Of a stretch of 8,636 nt of DNA, positions 1 through 5,518 are shown piece by piece (position 1 is the first letter of the stretch; the number at the start of each line of letters is the position of its first letter). The translations under genes were made by a program, and so were the position numbers. The notes below the pieces were generated by a model. The model did not search any database, was not told the origin of the DNA, and was given only the letters and a program-made list of their open reading frames with translations. Location: contig CAKSHP010000047.1 in the NCBI GenBank assembly GCA_934457145.1, forward strand, positions 1 through 8,636, in the 5' to 3' direction. Origin of the DNA: an uncultured Clostridia bacterium (GTDB lineage: Bacteria; Bacillota; Clostridia; UBA1381; UMGS1253).

Positions 1-71
1 TTCTGACCTTAGAAACGCAGTATTCAAGCGGCTTTCAAGGTGTATTTAATCGTATCTGTTTGTATCTGCGA

Positions 72-614
72 TTAACCGAAATATCTCTTTAAAAGTCCCG
101 CAAATGCTTTACCGTGTCTTGCCTCATCGCGGCCCATTTCATGGACGGTATCGTGAATAGCGTCTAAATTTTCAGTCTTTGCCATTTTTGCAAGTTCAAC
201 CTTGCCGGCTGTTGCGCCGTTTTCAGCCGCAACGCGAAGCTCTAAGTTTTTCTTTGTTGAATCTGTTACAACTTCGCCCAAAAGCTCGGCAAACTTAGCT
301 GCGTGCTCAGCTTCCTCCCATGCGGCTTTTTCATAGTAAAGACCGATTTCCGGATAACCTTCTCTGTGAGCCACACGAGCCATTGCAAGATACATTCCGA
401 CCTCGCAGCATTCTCCTTCAAAGTTAGCGCGTAAGCCCTCAACGATTTCGGGGTTAACGCCTTTTGCCACGCCTACAACATGCTCTGCTGCCCAGGTTAA
501 ATCATCTTTTTGCTCTTTGAATTTATCTGCGCCCACTCCGCATACCGGACATTTTTCCGGGGGGCAATCTCCTTCATGAACATAACCGCAAACACTGCAT
601 ACAAATTTTTTCAT
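72..614 (-). CDS. Reverse rubrerythrin (N-terminal rubredoxin, C-terminal diiron domain)
   Basis: This is a 180-residue cytoplasmic non-haem iron protein expected to reduce hydrogen peroxide (and possibly oxygen) to water with electrons from NAD(P)H-linked donors. Residues 1-35 form a rubredoxin-type Fe(Cys)4 site: C6 and C9 in CSVC, C22 and C25 in CPVC. Residues 55-180 form a ferritin-like four-helix diiron domain with E68, the pair E101/H104 (ExxH), E131 and the pair E164/H167 (ExxH). The rubredoxin precedes the diiron domain, the reverse of classical rubrerythrin; this order is known from clostridial peroxide-defence proteins. The ATG follows AAAGGAG at normal spacing. The gene lies 30 bp downstream of perR on the same strand, so the two are probably co-transcribed and derepressed by peroxide. 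No convincing terminator is seen in bases 1-71; a 6-bp stem at 47-74 lacks a U-run. Confidence 0.95.
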   Translation of the reverse strand: MKKFVCSVCGYVHEGDCPPEKCPVCGVGADKFKEQKDDLTWAAEHVVGVAKGVNPEIVEGLRANFEGECCEVGMYLAMARVAHREGYPEIGLYYEKAAWEEAEHAAKFAELLGEVVTDSTKKNLELRVAAENGATAGKVELAKMAKTENLDAIHDTVHEMGRDEARHGKAFAGLLKRYFG

Positions 615-644
615 AATCTTTTATCTCCTTTATTAATAATATTT

Positions 645-1064
645 TTATTTGCCGGCACATTTTTTGCATATGCCGTAATAATAAACTTCTTTGCTTGAAA
701 CAATAAAACCTTCTGGTTCTTCTTTCGGTTCTTCCATAGTAAAATCATAAACTTCATTGCATTTGTTACACTTAAAATGCCCGTGAAAATCAACGTTTCC
801 GTCAAACCTTACGTATGTCGGATCAATATCAATTTCTTTTACGATACCCTTTTGACAAAACAGCTTTAACGTGTTATAAACGGAGGTTTTTGAAAGGGTT
901 GGTATGGTGCTTTCCAAGTCTTTGTAAACAACATCGGCTCCCGGATGGGTTTTGTGCGTAAGCATATATGCCAAAACATTCATTCTCACAGGCGACGGAC
1001 GAATATCGTTTTTAATCAGAATATCTTTTGCTCTGTCAAGAGCGTTTATATTGGAGTCGGTCAT
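645..1064 (-). CDS. perR: Peroxide-responsive repressor PerR (Fur family)
   Basis: This 139-residue Fur-family regulator should sense peroxide by metal-catalysed histidine oxidation and repress oxidative-stress genes. An N-terminal winged helix (about residues 8-85, with the recognition-helix segment SKTSVYNTLKLF) precedes a dimerisation domain. All five residues matching the PerR regulatory metal site are visible: H40, D88, H94, H96 and D107. The structural zinc site is also complete: C99/C102 (CNKC) and C133/C136 (CKKC). An Asp, not Glu, at D107 favours PerR over Fur or Zur. I chose the ATG at 1064 because AAAGGGTGG lies just upstream; the frame stays open to a TTG at 1091, but that would place the RBS inside the coding sequence. 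It is first in an operon with the reverse rubrerythrin and probably autoregulated through the palindrome at 1100-1120. Confidence 0.93.
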   Translation of the reverse strand: MTDSNINALDRAKDILIKNDIRPSPVRMNVLAYMLTHKTHPGADVVYKDLESTIPTLSKTSVYNTLKLFCQKGIVKEIDIDPTYVRFDGNVDFHGHFKCNKCNEVYDFTMEEPKEEPEGFIVSSKEVYYYGICKKCAGK

Positions 1065-1099
1065 AATCACCACCCTTTGCTGTTTTTGCAATTATTACA

Positions 1100-1120
1100 T
1101 TTTTGTATTGATTACAAAAA
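1100..1120. promoter_or_regulatory. Per-box-like operator in front of perR
   Basis: A perfect inverted repeat with arms TTTTTGTA and TACAAAAA and a 5-base centre. Its inner 15 bases (1103-1117) match the Bacillus Per-box consensus TTATAATNATTATAA at 11 of 14 defined positions by my count, and the departures at positions 3 and 13 are symmetric. It lies immediately downstream of the -10, over the predicted transcription start near 1115, where a bound repressor would block initiation. PerR autoregulation is the inference; binding is not shown. Confidence 0.6.
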
Positions 1121-1121
1121 C

Positions 1122-1150
1122 ATTATAGCAAATAAATTTTTGTTTGTCAA
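1122..1150 (-). promoter_or_regulatory. Sigma-A promoter of the perR-rubrerythrin operon
   Basis: On the minus strand TTGACA (1150-1145) is followed after 17 bases by TATAAT (1127-1122), both perfect matches to consensus. TG-C directly before the -10 makes it an extended -10. The predicted start near 1115 leaves a leader of about 50 bases to the perR ATG. Confidence 0.85.
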
Positions 1151-1201
1151 TACTTTTTTTAAAAAAATTTATTTTTTACATAAACATCTTTTTAAGCATT
1201 A

Positions 1202-1241
1202 AAAAACAGCGTTTTGAAAACATTTTCAAAACGCTGTTTTT
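1202..1241 (-). terminator. Intrinsic terminator of the rpsU-yqeY operon
   Basis: A near-perfect inverted repeat with 19-base arms (1202-1220 and 1223-1241) containing CAGCGTTTTG and its complement. The innermost pairs must open to form a loop. Read leftward it ends in a run of T. It begins 11 bases past the yqeY stop. The symmetric A/T flanks mean it could also stop rightward transcription. Confidence 0.9.
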
Positions 1242-1251
1242 GTTACAACTA

Positions 1252-1695
1252 CTATGCTAATAATTTTTTTGCCAAAGCTCCGATAAGCTTTCCGTCCGCT
1301 CTGCCTTTGGTTTTCTGAGTAACTATGCCCATAACCTTACCCATATCCTTAACAGATGATGCGCCGGTTGAAGCGATTGCCTCTTTAATAATTTCGGTAA
1401 GTTCATCTTCTGTGAGCTGTTTTGGCAGATATTCCATCAAAACATCCATTTCGCGATGAAGCTTTTCTATTAAATCCTCTCTGCCGCTTTTTTCAAATTC
1501 GGGCAAAGAATCGCGCCGCTGCTTCAGCTCTTTGGCGATAACATCGATAATTCCGTCGTCATCTAAAACAACTTTATTATCTTTTTCATACTGCAAGATT
1601 CCGCTGCGCACAAGCTGCACAGTATTTTTTCTTACAACATCTTTGTTTTTCATCGACTGTTTTAAGTCTTCAGCTAATTTTTCTTTTAAAGCCAT
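1252..1695 (-). CDS. yqeY: GatB/YqeY domain-containing protein
   Basis: A 147-residue, charged, probably all-helical cytoplasmic protein of the YqeY family, which resembles the C-terminal tRNA-binding tail of GatB of the amidotransferase that makes Gln-tRNA. Its exact role is not established. Family features visible are the start MALKEKLAEDLKQSMKNKD, the motif KELKQRRDSLPEFEKSGR near residues 56-73, YLPKQLTEDEL near 89-99 and the ending GKVMGIVTQKTKGRADGK near 118-135. The length equals that of typical family members. The ATG is preceded by GGAGGCGAG. The gene starts 21 bp after the rpsU stop; rpsU-yqeY linkage is a conserved arrangement in Firmicutes. A strong terminator follows. It carries no signal peptide or membrane segment. 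Confidence 0.93.
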   Translation of the reverse strand: MALKEKLAEDLKQSMKNKDVVRKNTVQLVRSGILQYEKDNKVVLDDDGIIDVIAKELKQRRDSLPEFEKSGREDLIEKLHREMDVLMEYLPKQLTEDELTEIIKEAIASTGASSVKDMGKVMGIVTQKTKGRADGKLIGALAKKLLA

Positions 1696-1716
1696 AACGG
1701 CTCGCCTCCGCTAAAA

Positions 1717-1893
1717 TTACTTAAACTTTCTTTTTCTTGCAGCTTCCGATTTCTTTTTACGCTTTACGCTGGGCTTTTCATAGTGTTCTCTTTTTCTCAT
1801 TTCTGTTAAAACACCGGATTTTGCGCACTGGCGTTTAAATCTGCGAAGTGCATTATCTAAAGACTCATTGTCTTTTACTCTGATTTCAGACAT
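1717..1893 (-). CDS. rpsU: 30S ribosomal protein S21
   Basis: A 58-codon gene for small-subunit protein bS21, which takes part in initiation on the 30S platform near the anti-Shine-Dalgarno end of 16S rRNA. The translation starts MSEIRVKDNESLDNALRRFK and continues with RQCAKSGVLTEMRKREHYEK, both hallmark bS21 segments. It ends in a Lys/Arg-rich tail (KRKKKSEAARKRKFK) expected to bind rRNA. The length is the family norm. Start ATG at 1893 follows the very strong purine tract GGAGGGAGGG. It is the first gene of an operon with yqeY and has its own consensus promoter and a structured leader of about 75 bases. Confidence 0.96.
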   Translation of the reverse strand: MSEIRVKDNESLDNALRRFKRQCAKSGVLTEMRKREHYEKPSVKRKKKSEAARKRKFK

Positions 1894-1957
1894 TTGTTTT
1901 CCCTCCCTCCACTACTATATACATAATAGTGTCTCCTTGTCAAAAATGGGAACAAGG
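1886..1957 (-). promoter_or_regulatory. Structured rpsU leader with a 12-codon upstream ORF
   Basis: Two inverted repeats are visible in the leader RNA. The first pairs CCTTGT with ACAAGG (1957-1952 with 1940-1935, 11-base loop). The second (1931-1910) pairs CACTA with TAGTG and, after one mismatch, TAT with ATA, ending right at the rpsU SD. Between them AAGGAG sits 8 bases before an ATG (1924) opening the frame MYIVVEGGKTNV. That frame runs through the rpsU SD and stops at a TGA (1888-1886) overlapping rpsU codons 2-3. The first hairpin would cover part of the upstream ORF's SD. This suggests translational coupling or autogenous control; function is inferred only. Confidence 0.4.
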
Positions 1958-1972
1958 TATAACATAGTAATA

Positions 1973-2002
1973 ATTATAACCTATACAAGGGGTAAATGTC
2001 AA
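1973..2002 (-). promoter_or_regulatory. Sigma-A promoter of rpsU-yqeY
   Basis: On the minus strand TTGACA (2002-1997) and TATAAT (1978-1973) are separated by 18 bases. The predicted start is near 1966. No clear terminator separates this promoter from the upstream isomerase gene ending at 2039, so some read-through from that gene is possible. Confidence 0.85.
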
Positions 2003-2038
2003 GAGTTAATTGTTAATAATTTAAAAATTTTTGCAAAT

Positions 2039-2806
2039 TTATTTAAGACCGCGTGATTTTAAATAGTCATAGCTTTGTTTGAGACATTTAAACGGATCTT
2101 CGCCGTAGCAGTTATCCTGTTCAACAAATGCAAATTCAACATTTAAGTCCTCACAGGTTTTAATGATGGCGTCAAAATCAAGTTCTCCCGCACCTATCGG
2201 AGCAAATCTTCTTTCGCCGTCAACATGTGTAAGGTCTTTAAAATGTACGCAGGGGAGTCTGCCTTTTAAAGCTTTGAGGGTTTCAACCGGGTCATATCCG
2301 CCCGCTTTTACCCAATGTGTGTCTAATGTGAAGCCCATTAAATCCGGGGCGATTTCTCTTGCAAGATAATCTATGCATCTTTCGCCGTCATAGCTGAAAA
2401 ACTCTTTGGCGTGATTATGATACATAAGATATGCGCCGCTTTTCTTAAATTCTTCGCCGACCTTTACTGCTTTTTTTGAAAAATCCTCCCAGACGGATTT
2501 GTCGCCCGGATTTTCAAAAATTCTCGGCATAGAGCCGACGCCTATGTATTTGCAGTTAAAAATTTTGTGCTCCGCAACAACGGTTTCGGGCATTTCTACC
2601 ATGCGGTCAAACGGAGTGTGGGTTAAATCACAGGTAAGGCCGTTTTTGTCAAGCTGCTCTTTAAGCCATTCAGGCTCATAAGCGCATGTTCCCGATACCT
2701 GTACGGAGGTGTAGCCTATGTCTGCTACTTTTTTTAAGCTTTCTGCAAAACCGTCAAGGTCTTTTGCATAGTCATGAATTGTAAAAAGCTGTGCACCGAT
2801 TTTCAT
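2039..2806 (-). CDS. TIM-barrel sugar (phosphate) isomerase/epimerase family protein
   Basis: A 255-residue cytoplasmic protein of the xylose-isomerase-like TIM-barrel superfamily (AP endonuclease family 2 fold, as in IolE and hydroxypyruvate isomerase). Characteristic segments follow in barrel order: MKIGAQLFT (residues 1-9), YTSVQVSG (32-39), YIGVGSMP (87-94), YHNHAKEF (129-136), FTLDTHWVKAGG (159-170), VHFKDL (187-192), PIGAGELDF (203-211) and FVEQD (227-231). D162, H188 and E229 are likely metal or catalytic residues by position. The substrate cannot be read from sequence. The frame extends 27 codons further upstream, but I start at 2806 because AAAGGA precedes that ATG and the extension would cross the promoter. 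The gene diverges from ilvE. A role in sugar or uronate catabolism alongside the nearby lyase is possible but unproven. Confidence 0.85.
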   Translation of the reverse strand: MKIGAQLFTIHDYAKDLDGFAESLKKVADIGYTSVQVSGTCAYEPEWLKEQLDKNGLTCDLTHTPFDRMVEMPETVVAEHKIFNCKYIGVGSMPRIFENPGDKSVWEDFSKKAVKVGEEFKKSGAYLMYHNHAKEFFSYDGERCIDYLAREIAPDLMGFTLDTHWVKAGGYDPVETLKALKGRLPCVHFKDLTHVDGERRFAPIGAGELDFDAIIKTCEDLNVEFAFVEQDNCYGEDPFKCLKQSYDYLKSRGLK

Positions 2807-2843
2807 AATATAATCAGTCCTTTCATATTTTTTAGATAGTTTC

Positions 2844-2872
2844 AGTATACAATAAAAACGGCAGTATGTCAA
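2844..2872 (-). promoter_or_regulatory. Sigma-A promoter of the TIM-barrel isomerase gene
   Basis: On the minus strand TTGACA (2872-2867) is followed after 17 bases by TATACT (2849-2844). The predicted start near 2837 gives a leader of about 30 bases and supports the ATG at 2806 over the longer open frame. Confidence 0.8.
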
Positions 2873-2987
2873 AACATATCTTTGCATATTTTTTAAATTC
2901 TACAATTTATGATGTGTTTTTTAACTAATATTTATTGCTTGCGGATAAATTAAATTTAATAAAGTTTGCTAAAAAAAATATTTACTG

Positions 2988-3016
2988 TTTACAAAAGGGA
3001 AAAAAGGTAATATAAT
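2988..3016 (+). promoter_or_regulatory. Sigma-A promoter of ilvE
   Basis: TTTACA (2988-2993) and TATAAT (3011-3016) are 17 bases apart. The predicted start near 3023 leaves a leader of only about 25 bases, so there is no room for a T-box, leader-peptide attenuator or riboswitch. The roughly 115 bases between this promoter and the divergent isomerase promoter hold nothing else I recognise. Confidence 0.8.
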
Positions 3017-3047
3017 AAAGATATGATAAAAGAGAGAAGGTATAGTT

Positions 3048-4115
3048 ATGCTTGATATTAAAATTACAAAAACAACAAATCCGCAGCCGCTGCCGGACGA
3101 GAGCAACTTGGGATTCGGAAAGAAATTCACGGATCATATGTTTGTTATGAATTACACGGAAGGCAAAGGCTGGCATGACGCGAGAATAATTCCGTTTGAA
3201 AAGATTTCTCTTTCACCGGCAGCCATGGTGTTTCACTACGGACAGGAAATGTTTGAGGGAATGAAGGCGTACCGCGGTGAAGACGATAAGATTTATCTTT
3301 TCAGACCGGATATGAACGCAAAAAGAGCAAACAAGTCAAACGACAGACTCTGCATACCCGAAATCCCCGAAGAGGATTTTGTGGCTGCGGTTAAAGCTGT
3401 TGTTGACGTTGACAGAAGATGGGTTCCGCATACCGAGGGGACAAGCCTCTACATTCGTCCGTTTATAATTGCAACAGATGAATTTTTGGGCGTTGCACCG
3501 TCTAAAACATATTTGTTTATAATTATCCTTTCGCCAAGCGGCGCTTATTATTCAAGCGGACTTGCTCCGGTTGGAATTTGGATTGAAGACGAGTATGTGC
3601 GTGCGGTTAAAGGCGGAATAGGTTTTGCAAAAACCGGCGGCAACTATGCGGCAAGCCTTATTGCTCAGGTTAAGGCTCATGACGAAGGATTTTCGCAGGT
3701 GCTTTGGCTTGACGGTGTCGACAGAAAATACATAGAAGAAGTCGGCGCAATGAATATATTCTTTAAAATCAACGGCAAAATCGTTACACCTATGTTAAAC
3801 GGCAGTATCTTGCCGGGCGTAACCCGTGATTCCGTTATAAATTTGTGCAAGCATTGGGGCATGGATGTTGAAGAAAGAAGAATAAGCGTTGAAGAACTTT
3901 TGGATGCACAGCACACAGGCAAGCTTGAAGAAGTGTTCGGAACGGGTACGGCAGCGGTTATATCTCCGGTCGGAAAGCTTCGCTATAAAGATGAGGTTAT
4001 GGTAATAGGCGACGGAAACATAGGTCCGGTGAGCCAGAAGATTTATGACACAATAACCGGTATTCAGTGGGGCAAAAAAGAAGATCCGCTCGGCTGGAGA
4101 ATTGAAGTTAAATAA
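3048..4115 (+). CDS. ilvE: Branched-chain amino acid aminotransferase
   Basis: This 355-residue fold-type IV, PLP-dependent transaminase interconverts Leu, Ile and Val with their 2-keto acids using the glutamate/2-oxoglutarate pair. The length and layout match the longer BCAT subgroup (as in Bacillus YwaA and eukaryotic BCATs) rather than the roughly 300-residue E. coli IlvE. The PLP Schiff-base lysine is probably K195 in AKTGGNYAAS. Other family motifs are FHYGQEMFEGMKAYRG (62-77), SLYIRPFI (133-140), EEVGAMNIFF (230-239), GSILPGVTRDSV and GTGTAAVISPVG. The start follows a GAGAAGG-type SD. It has its own promoter and terminator and so appears to be a single-gene unit. Its placement between sugar-metabolism genes looks incidental. 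Confidence 0.95.
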   Translation: MLDIKITKTTNPQPLPDESNLGFGKKFTDHMFVMNYTEGKGWHDARIIPFEKISLSPAAMVFHYGQEMFEGMKAYRGEDDKIYLFRPDMNAKRANKSNDRLCIPEIPEEDFVAAVKAVVDVDRRWVPHTEGTSLYIRPFIIATDEFLGVAPSKTYLFIIILSPSGAYYSSGLAPVGIWIEDEYVRAVKGGIGFAKTGGNYAASLIAQVKAHDEGFSQVLWLDGVDRKYIEEVGAMNIFFKINGKIVTPMLNGSILPGVTRDSVINLCKHWGMDVEERRISVEELLDAQHTGKLEEVFGTGTAAVISPVGKLRYKDEVMVIGDGNIGPVSQKIYDTITGIQWGKKEDPLGWRIEVK

Positions 4116-4124
4116 AAAAGACTT

Positions 4125-4167
4125 AATAAAAGCTATCAAGTCAAAAAACGGTAGCTTTTATTTTTTT
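4125..4167 (+). terminator. Intrinsic terminator of ilvE
   Basis: An 11-base stem, AATAAAAGCTA (4125-4135) with TAGCTTTTATT (4152-4162), has a 16-base loop and runs into T residues to 4167. It begins 10 bases after the ilvE stop codon. Confidence 0.85.
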
Positions 4168-4224
4168 CATAAAAAGCATTAAGCAGTTTATAAAAGTGTG
4201 CAATATATTCAATGTTTTTGCCAA

Positions 4225-4275
4225 TTTAAGCAATAGCTTAAAATCCTTATATGTTTTATAATAATTATATAAAAC
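4225..4275 (+). promoter_or_regulatory. Promoter and palindromic operator region of the oligogalacturonate lyase gene
   Basis: A consensus -10 TATAAT lies at 4257-4262, but no good -35 is found at 16-18 bases spacing. Where it should be sits a perfect palindrome, TTTAAGC-AATA-GCTTAAA (4225-4242). A second perfect repeat, GTTTTATA-N7-TATAAAAC (4253-4275), spans the -10 and likely start. A weak -35 with palindromes suggests activator-dependent and/or repressible expression; the neighbouring AraC protein is the obvious candidate. The other bases between 4168 and 4291 hold no recognisable feature. Confidence 0.6.
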
Positions 4276-4291
4276 AAAAGGGGCGATAAAA

Positions 4292-5473
4292 ATGAGCAAT
4301 GTTTTAAAAACGTTTCCGTCCGAGATGGAAACCTATATTGATAAAAAAAGCGGCAGAGAGGTTGTACAGCTCACAAAATCGGGAATTAGCTGGCATATGT
4401 ACTTCACGGAAAATTCATTTGTTAAAGGCGATAATCAAATTATATACGCACATTCTGACAAAAGCTTAGATCAGCAGGACTACATAGAAAGAGAAATTTT
4501 CTCTATGGATTTAACAACCGGCGAAAGAACACAGCTTACTGATTTTAAAAACAATTTTAAAATAGTCGGAAGCTTCACAAAAAGTATCGACGGTGAATAT
4601 ATAGTGTTTGTAGGCGACGGGGATTTGTATTCGTTAAAGGTCGGAACAGAGGAATATAAATTGCTTTACCGCTGTCCGGTCGGGTATAAATTAGGGCAGC
4701 CGAGTATGAGTTTTGATAAAAAATATGTGGCAATTGCGGCATGCATGATACCGGGCAAAAAATTTGACACCCGTGAAAATTACAATGGATTTAAAGAGTG
4801 TTTTTACGCTATGAAAAGCTCATATCTTATAATTGTGAGAATGGATGGCAGCGGCGGAGATATAGTTTTTGAAGACACTCATTGGATGGGACATGTTCAG
4901 TTTGCTCCGGATACTAATGAGTATATAACCTATTGCCACGAAGGACCGTGGAACTATGTAACCCAGAGAATTTGGATGTTTAACACGGTTACCCGCCATG
5001 TAAAGGCGTGTTTTGAACAACAAGAAGACGACAGCGTCGGCCATGAGTTCTGGACTCGTGACGGGCTTGTGTTTTTTGATAACCGCGGCAAAGGCCACGA
5101 CGGCACGATAACCTCCGACAGGGGGCAGGCAGTAACGGTTGACCCTAAAGGCAGCGATGCGATACCATGGATCGGTTTTGCAGATAAAAACTGCAACGTG
5201 ATAAGAAAGATGGAGCTTCCGTATTACTGCAACCACTATCATGCAAATATAGATAACACGCTTTTGGTGGCAGATGCGGTTGACGATATAATGCTTATTG
5301 ATATATCAAAAGATAAGCCGTCAATTGAAGTGCTTTGCGAGCATAGCACATCGTGGCGCTGGCAGGCAGTCCATGCACATCCGTGCTGGAGCTGGTCTAA
5401 CGACAAAATTCTGTTTGCTTCGGATAAAGGAAAAGAAGGCAGCGTGCATCTGTATATGGTAAAAATGAAATAA
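4292..5473 (+). CDS. ogl: Oligogalacturonate lyase (polysaccharide lyase family 22 type)
   Basis: This 393-residue enzyme should cleave short, often unsaturated oligogalacturonides from pectin by beta-elimination, giving 5-keto-4-deoxyuronate for the 2-keto-3-deoxygluconate pathway. There is no signal peptide, so it acts in the cytoplasm, as known family members do. The sequence reads as a seven-bladed beta-propeller (repeats such as SMDLTTGERTQLT, residues 71-83, and SFTKSIDGEYIVFV, 94-107). H251 in VGHEFW fits the catalytic base. H315 in NHYHAN with Q358, H361 and H363 in QAVHAHP fits the Mn-binding set of characterised PL22 enzymes, including the Q-x-x-H-x-H spacing. The ending HPCWSWSNDKILFASDKG is also typical. 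The SD is AAAAGGGG. The gene converges on the AraC regulator. TolB-like propellers share the fold but lack this His/Gln set. Confidence 0.88.
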   Translation: MSNVLKTFPSEMETYIDKKSGREVVQLTKSGISWHMYFTENSFVKGDNQIIYAHSDKSLDQQDYIEREIFSMDLTTGERTQLTDFKNNFKIVGSFTKSIDGEYIVFVGDGDLYSLKVGTEEYKLLYRCPVGYKLGQPSMSFDKKYVAIAACMIPGKKFDTRENYNGFKECFYAMKSSYLIIVRMDGSGGDIVFEDTHWMGHVQFAPDTNEYITYCHEGPWNYVTQRIWMFNTVTRHVKACFEQQEDDSVGHEFWTRDGLVFFDNRGKGHDGTITSDRGQAVTVDPKGSDAIPWIGFADKNCNVIRKMELPYYCNHYHANIDNTLLVADAVDDIMLIDISKDKPSIEVLCEHSTSWRWQAVHAHPCWSWSNDKILFASDKGKEGSVHLYMVKMK

Positions 5474-5475
5474 AT

Positions 5476-5515
5476 AAAAAAATCGTTTGGGAAAATTTTC
5501 TCAAACGATTTTTTT
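5476..5515. terminator. Bidirectional terminator shared by the lyase gene and the AraC gene
   Basis: Fourteen-base arms at 5476-5489 and 5502-5515 (A7-TCGTTTG and its complement) enclose GAAAATTTTC, itself self-complementary. One G-T-type mismatch separates the two stem parts. A run of A on the left and of T on the right let it terminate both converging transcripts. It begins 3 bases after the lyase stop and ends 3 bases before the regulator's stop. Confidence 0.92.
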
Positions 5516-5518
5516 GTC

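Noticed and set aside
47..74. Stem TAATCG/CGATTA and the direct repeat GTATCTG after the rubrerythrin gene
   Set aside because: A 6-bp stem with a 16-base loop and no U-run is not a credible terminator, and a 7-base repeat is too short to interpret.
1065..1091. Upstream TTG start adding nine residues to PerR
   Set aside because: The strong SD (AAAGGGTGG) lies inside this extension, at correct spacing for the ATG at 1064.
945..1202. Plus-strand frame of 85 codons across the start of perR and its promoter
   Set aside because: It is antisense to perR and its control region, rich in F/H/N from AT-rich DNA, with no SD.
1963..1978. Per-box match at the rpsU -10 (12 of 14)
   Set aside because: The similarity comes mostly from TATAAT itself, and peroxide control of rpsU is not expected. 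It serves as a warning about chance Per-box matches.
2807..2887. 27-codon N-terminal extension of the TIM-barrel isomerase
   Set aside because: It covers a TTGACA-17-TATACT promoter and an SD, and family members begin at the MKIG-type strand.
4120..4142. Alternative hairpin GACTT/AAGTC competing with the ilvE terminator
   Set aside because: A 5-bp stem with a 13-base loop is much weaker than the 11-bp terminator stem and lies after the stop codon, so an attenuator is unlikely.
4820..5242. Long open frame on the minus strand within the lyase gene (140 codons)
   Set aside because: Antisense shadow of a well-supported PL22 gene; no SD and no recognisable family features. The same holds for other antisense frames in ilvE, the isomerase and the hydrolase.
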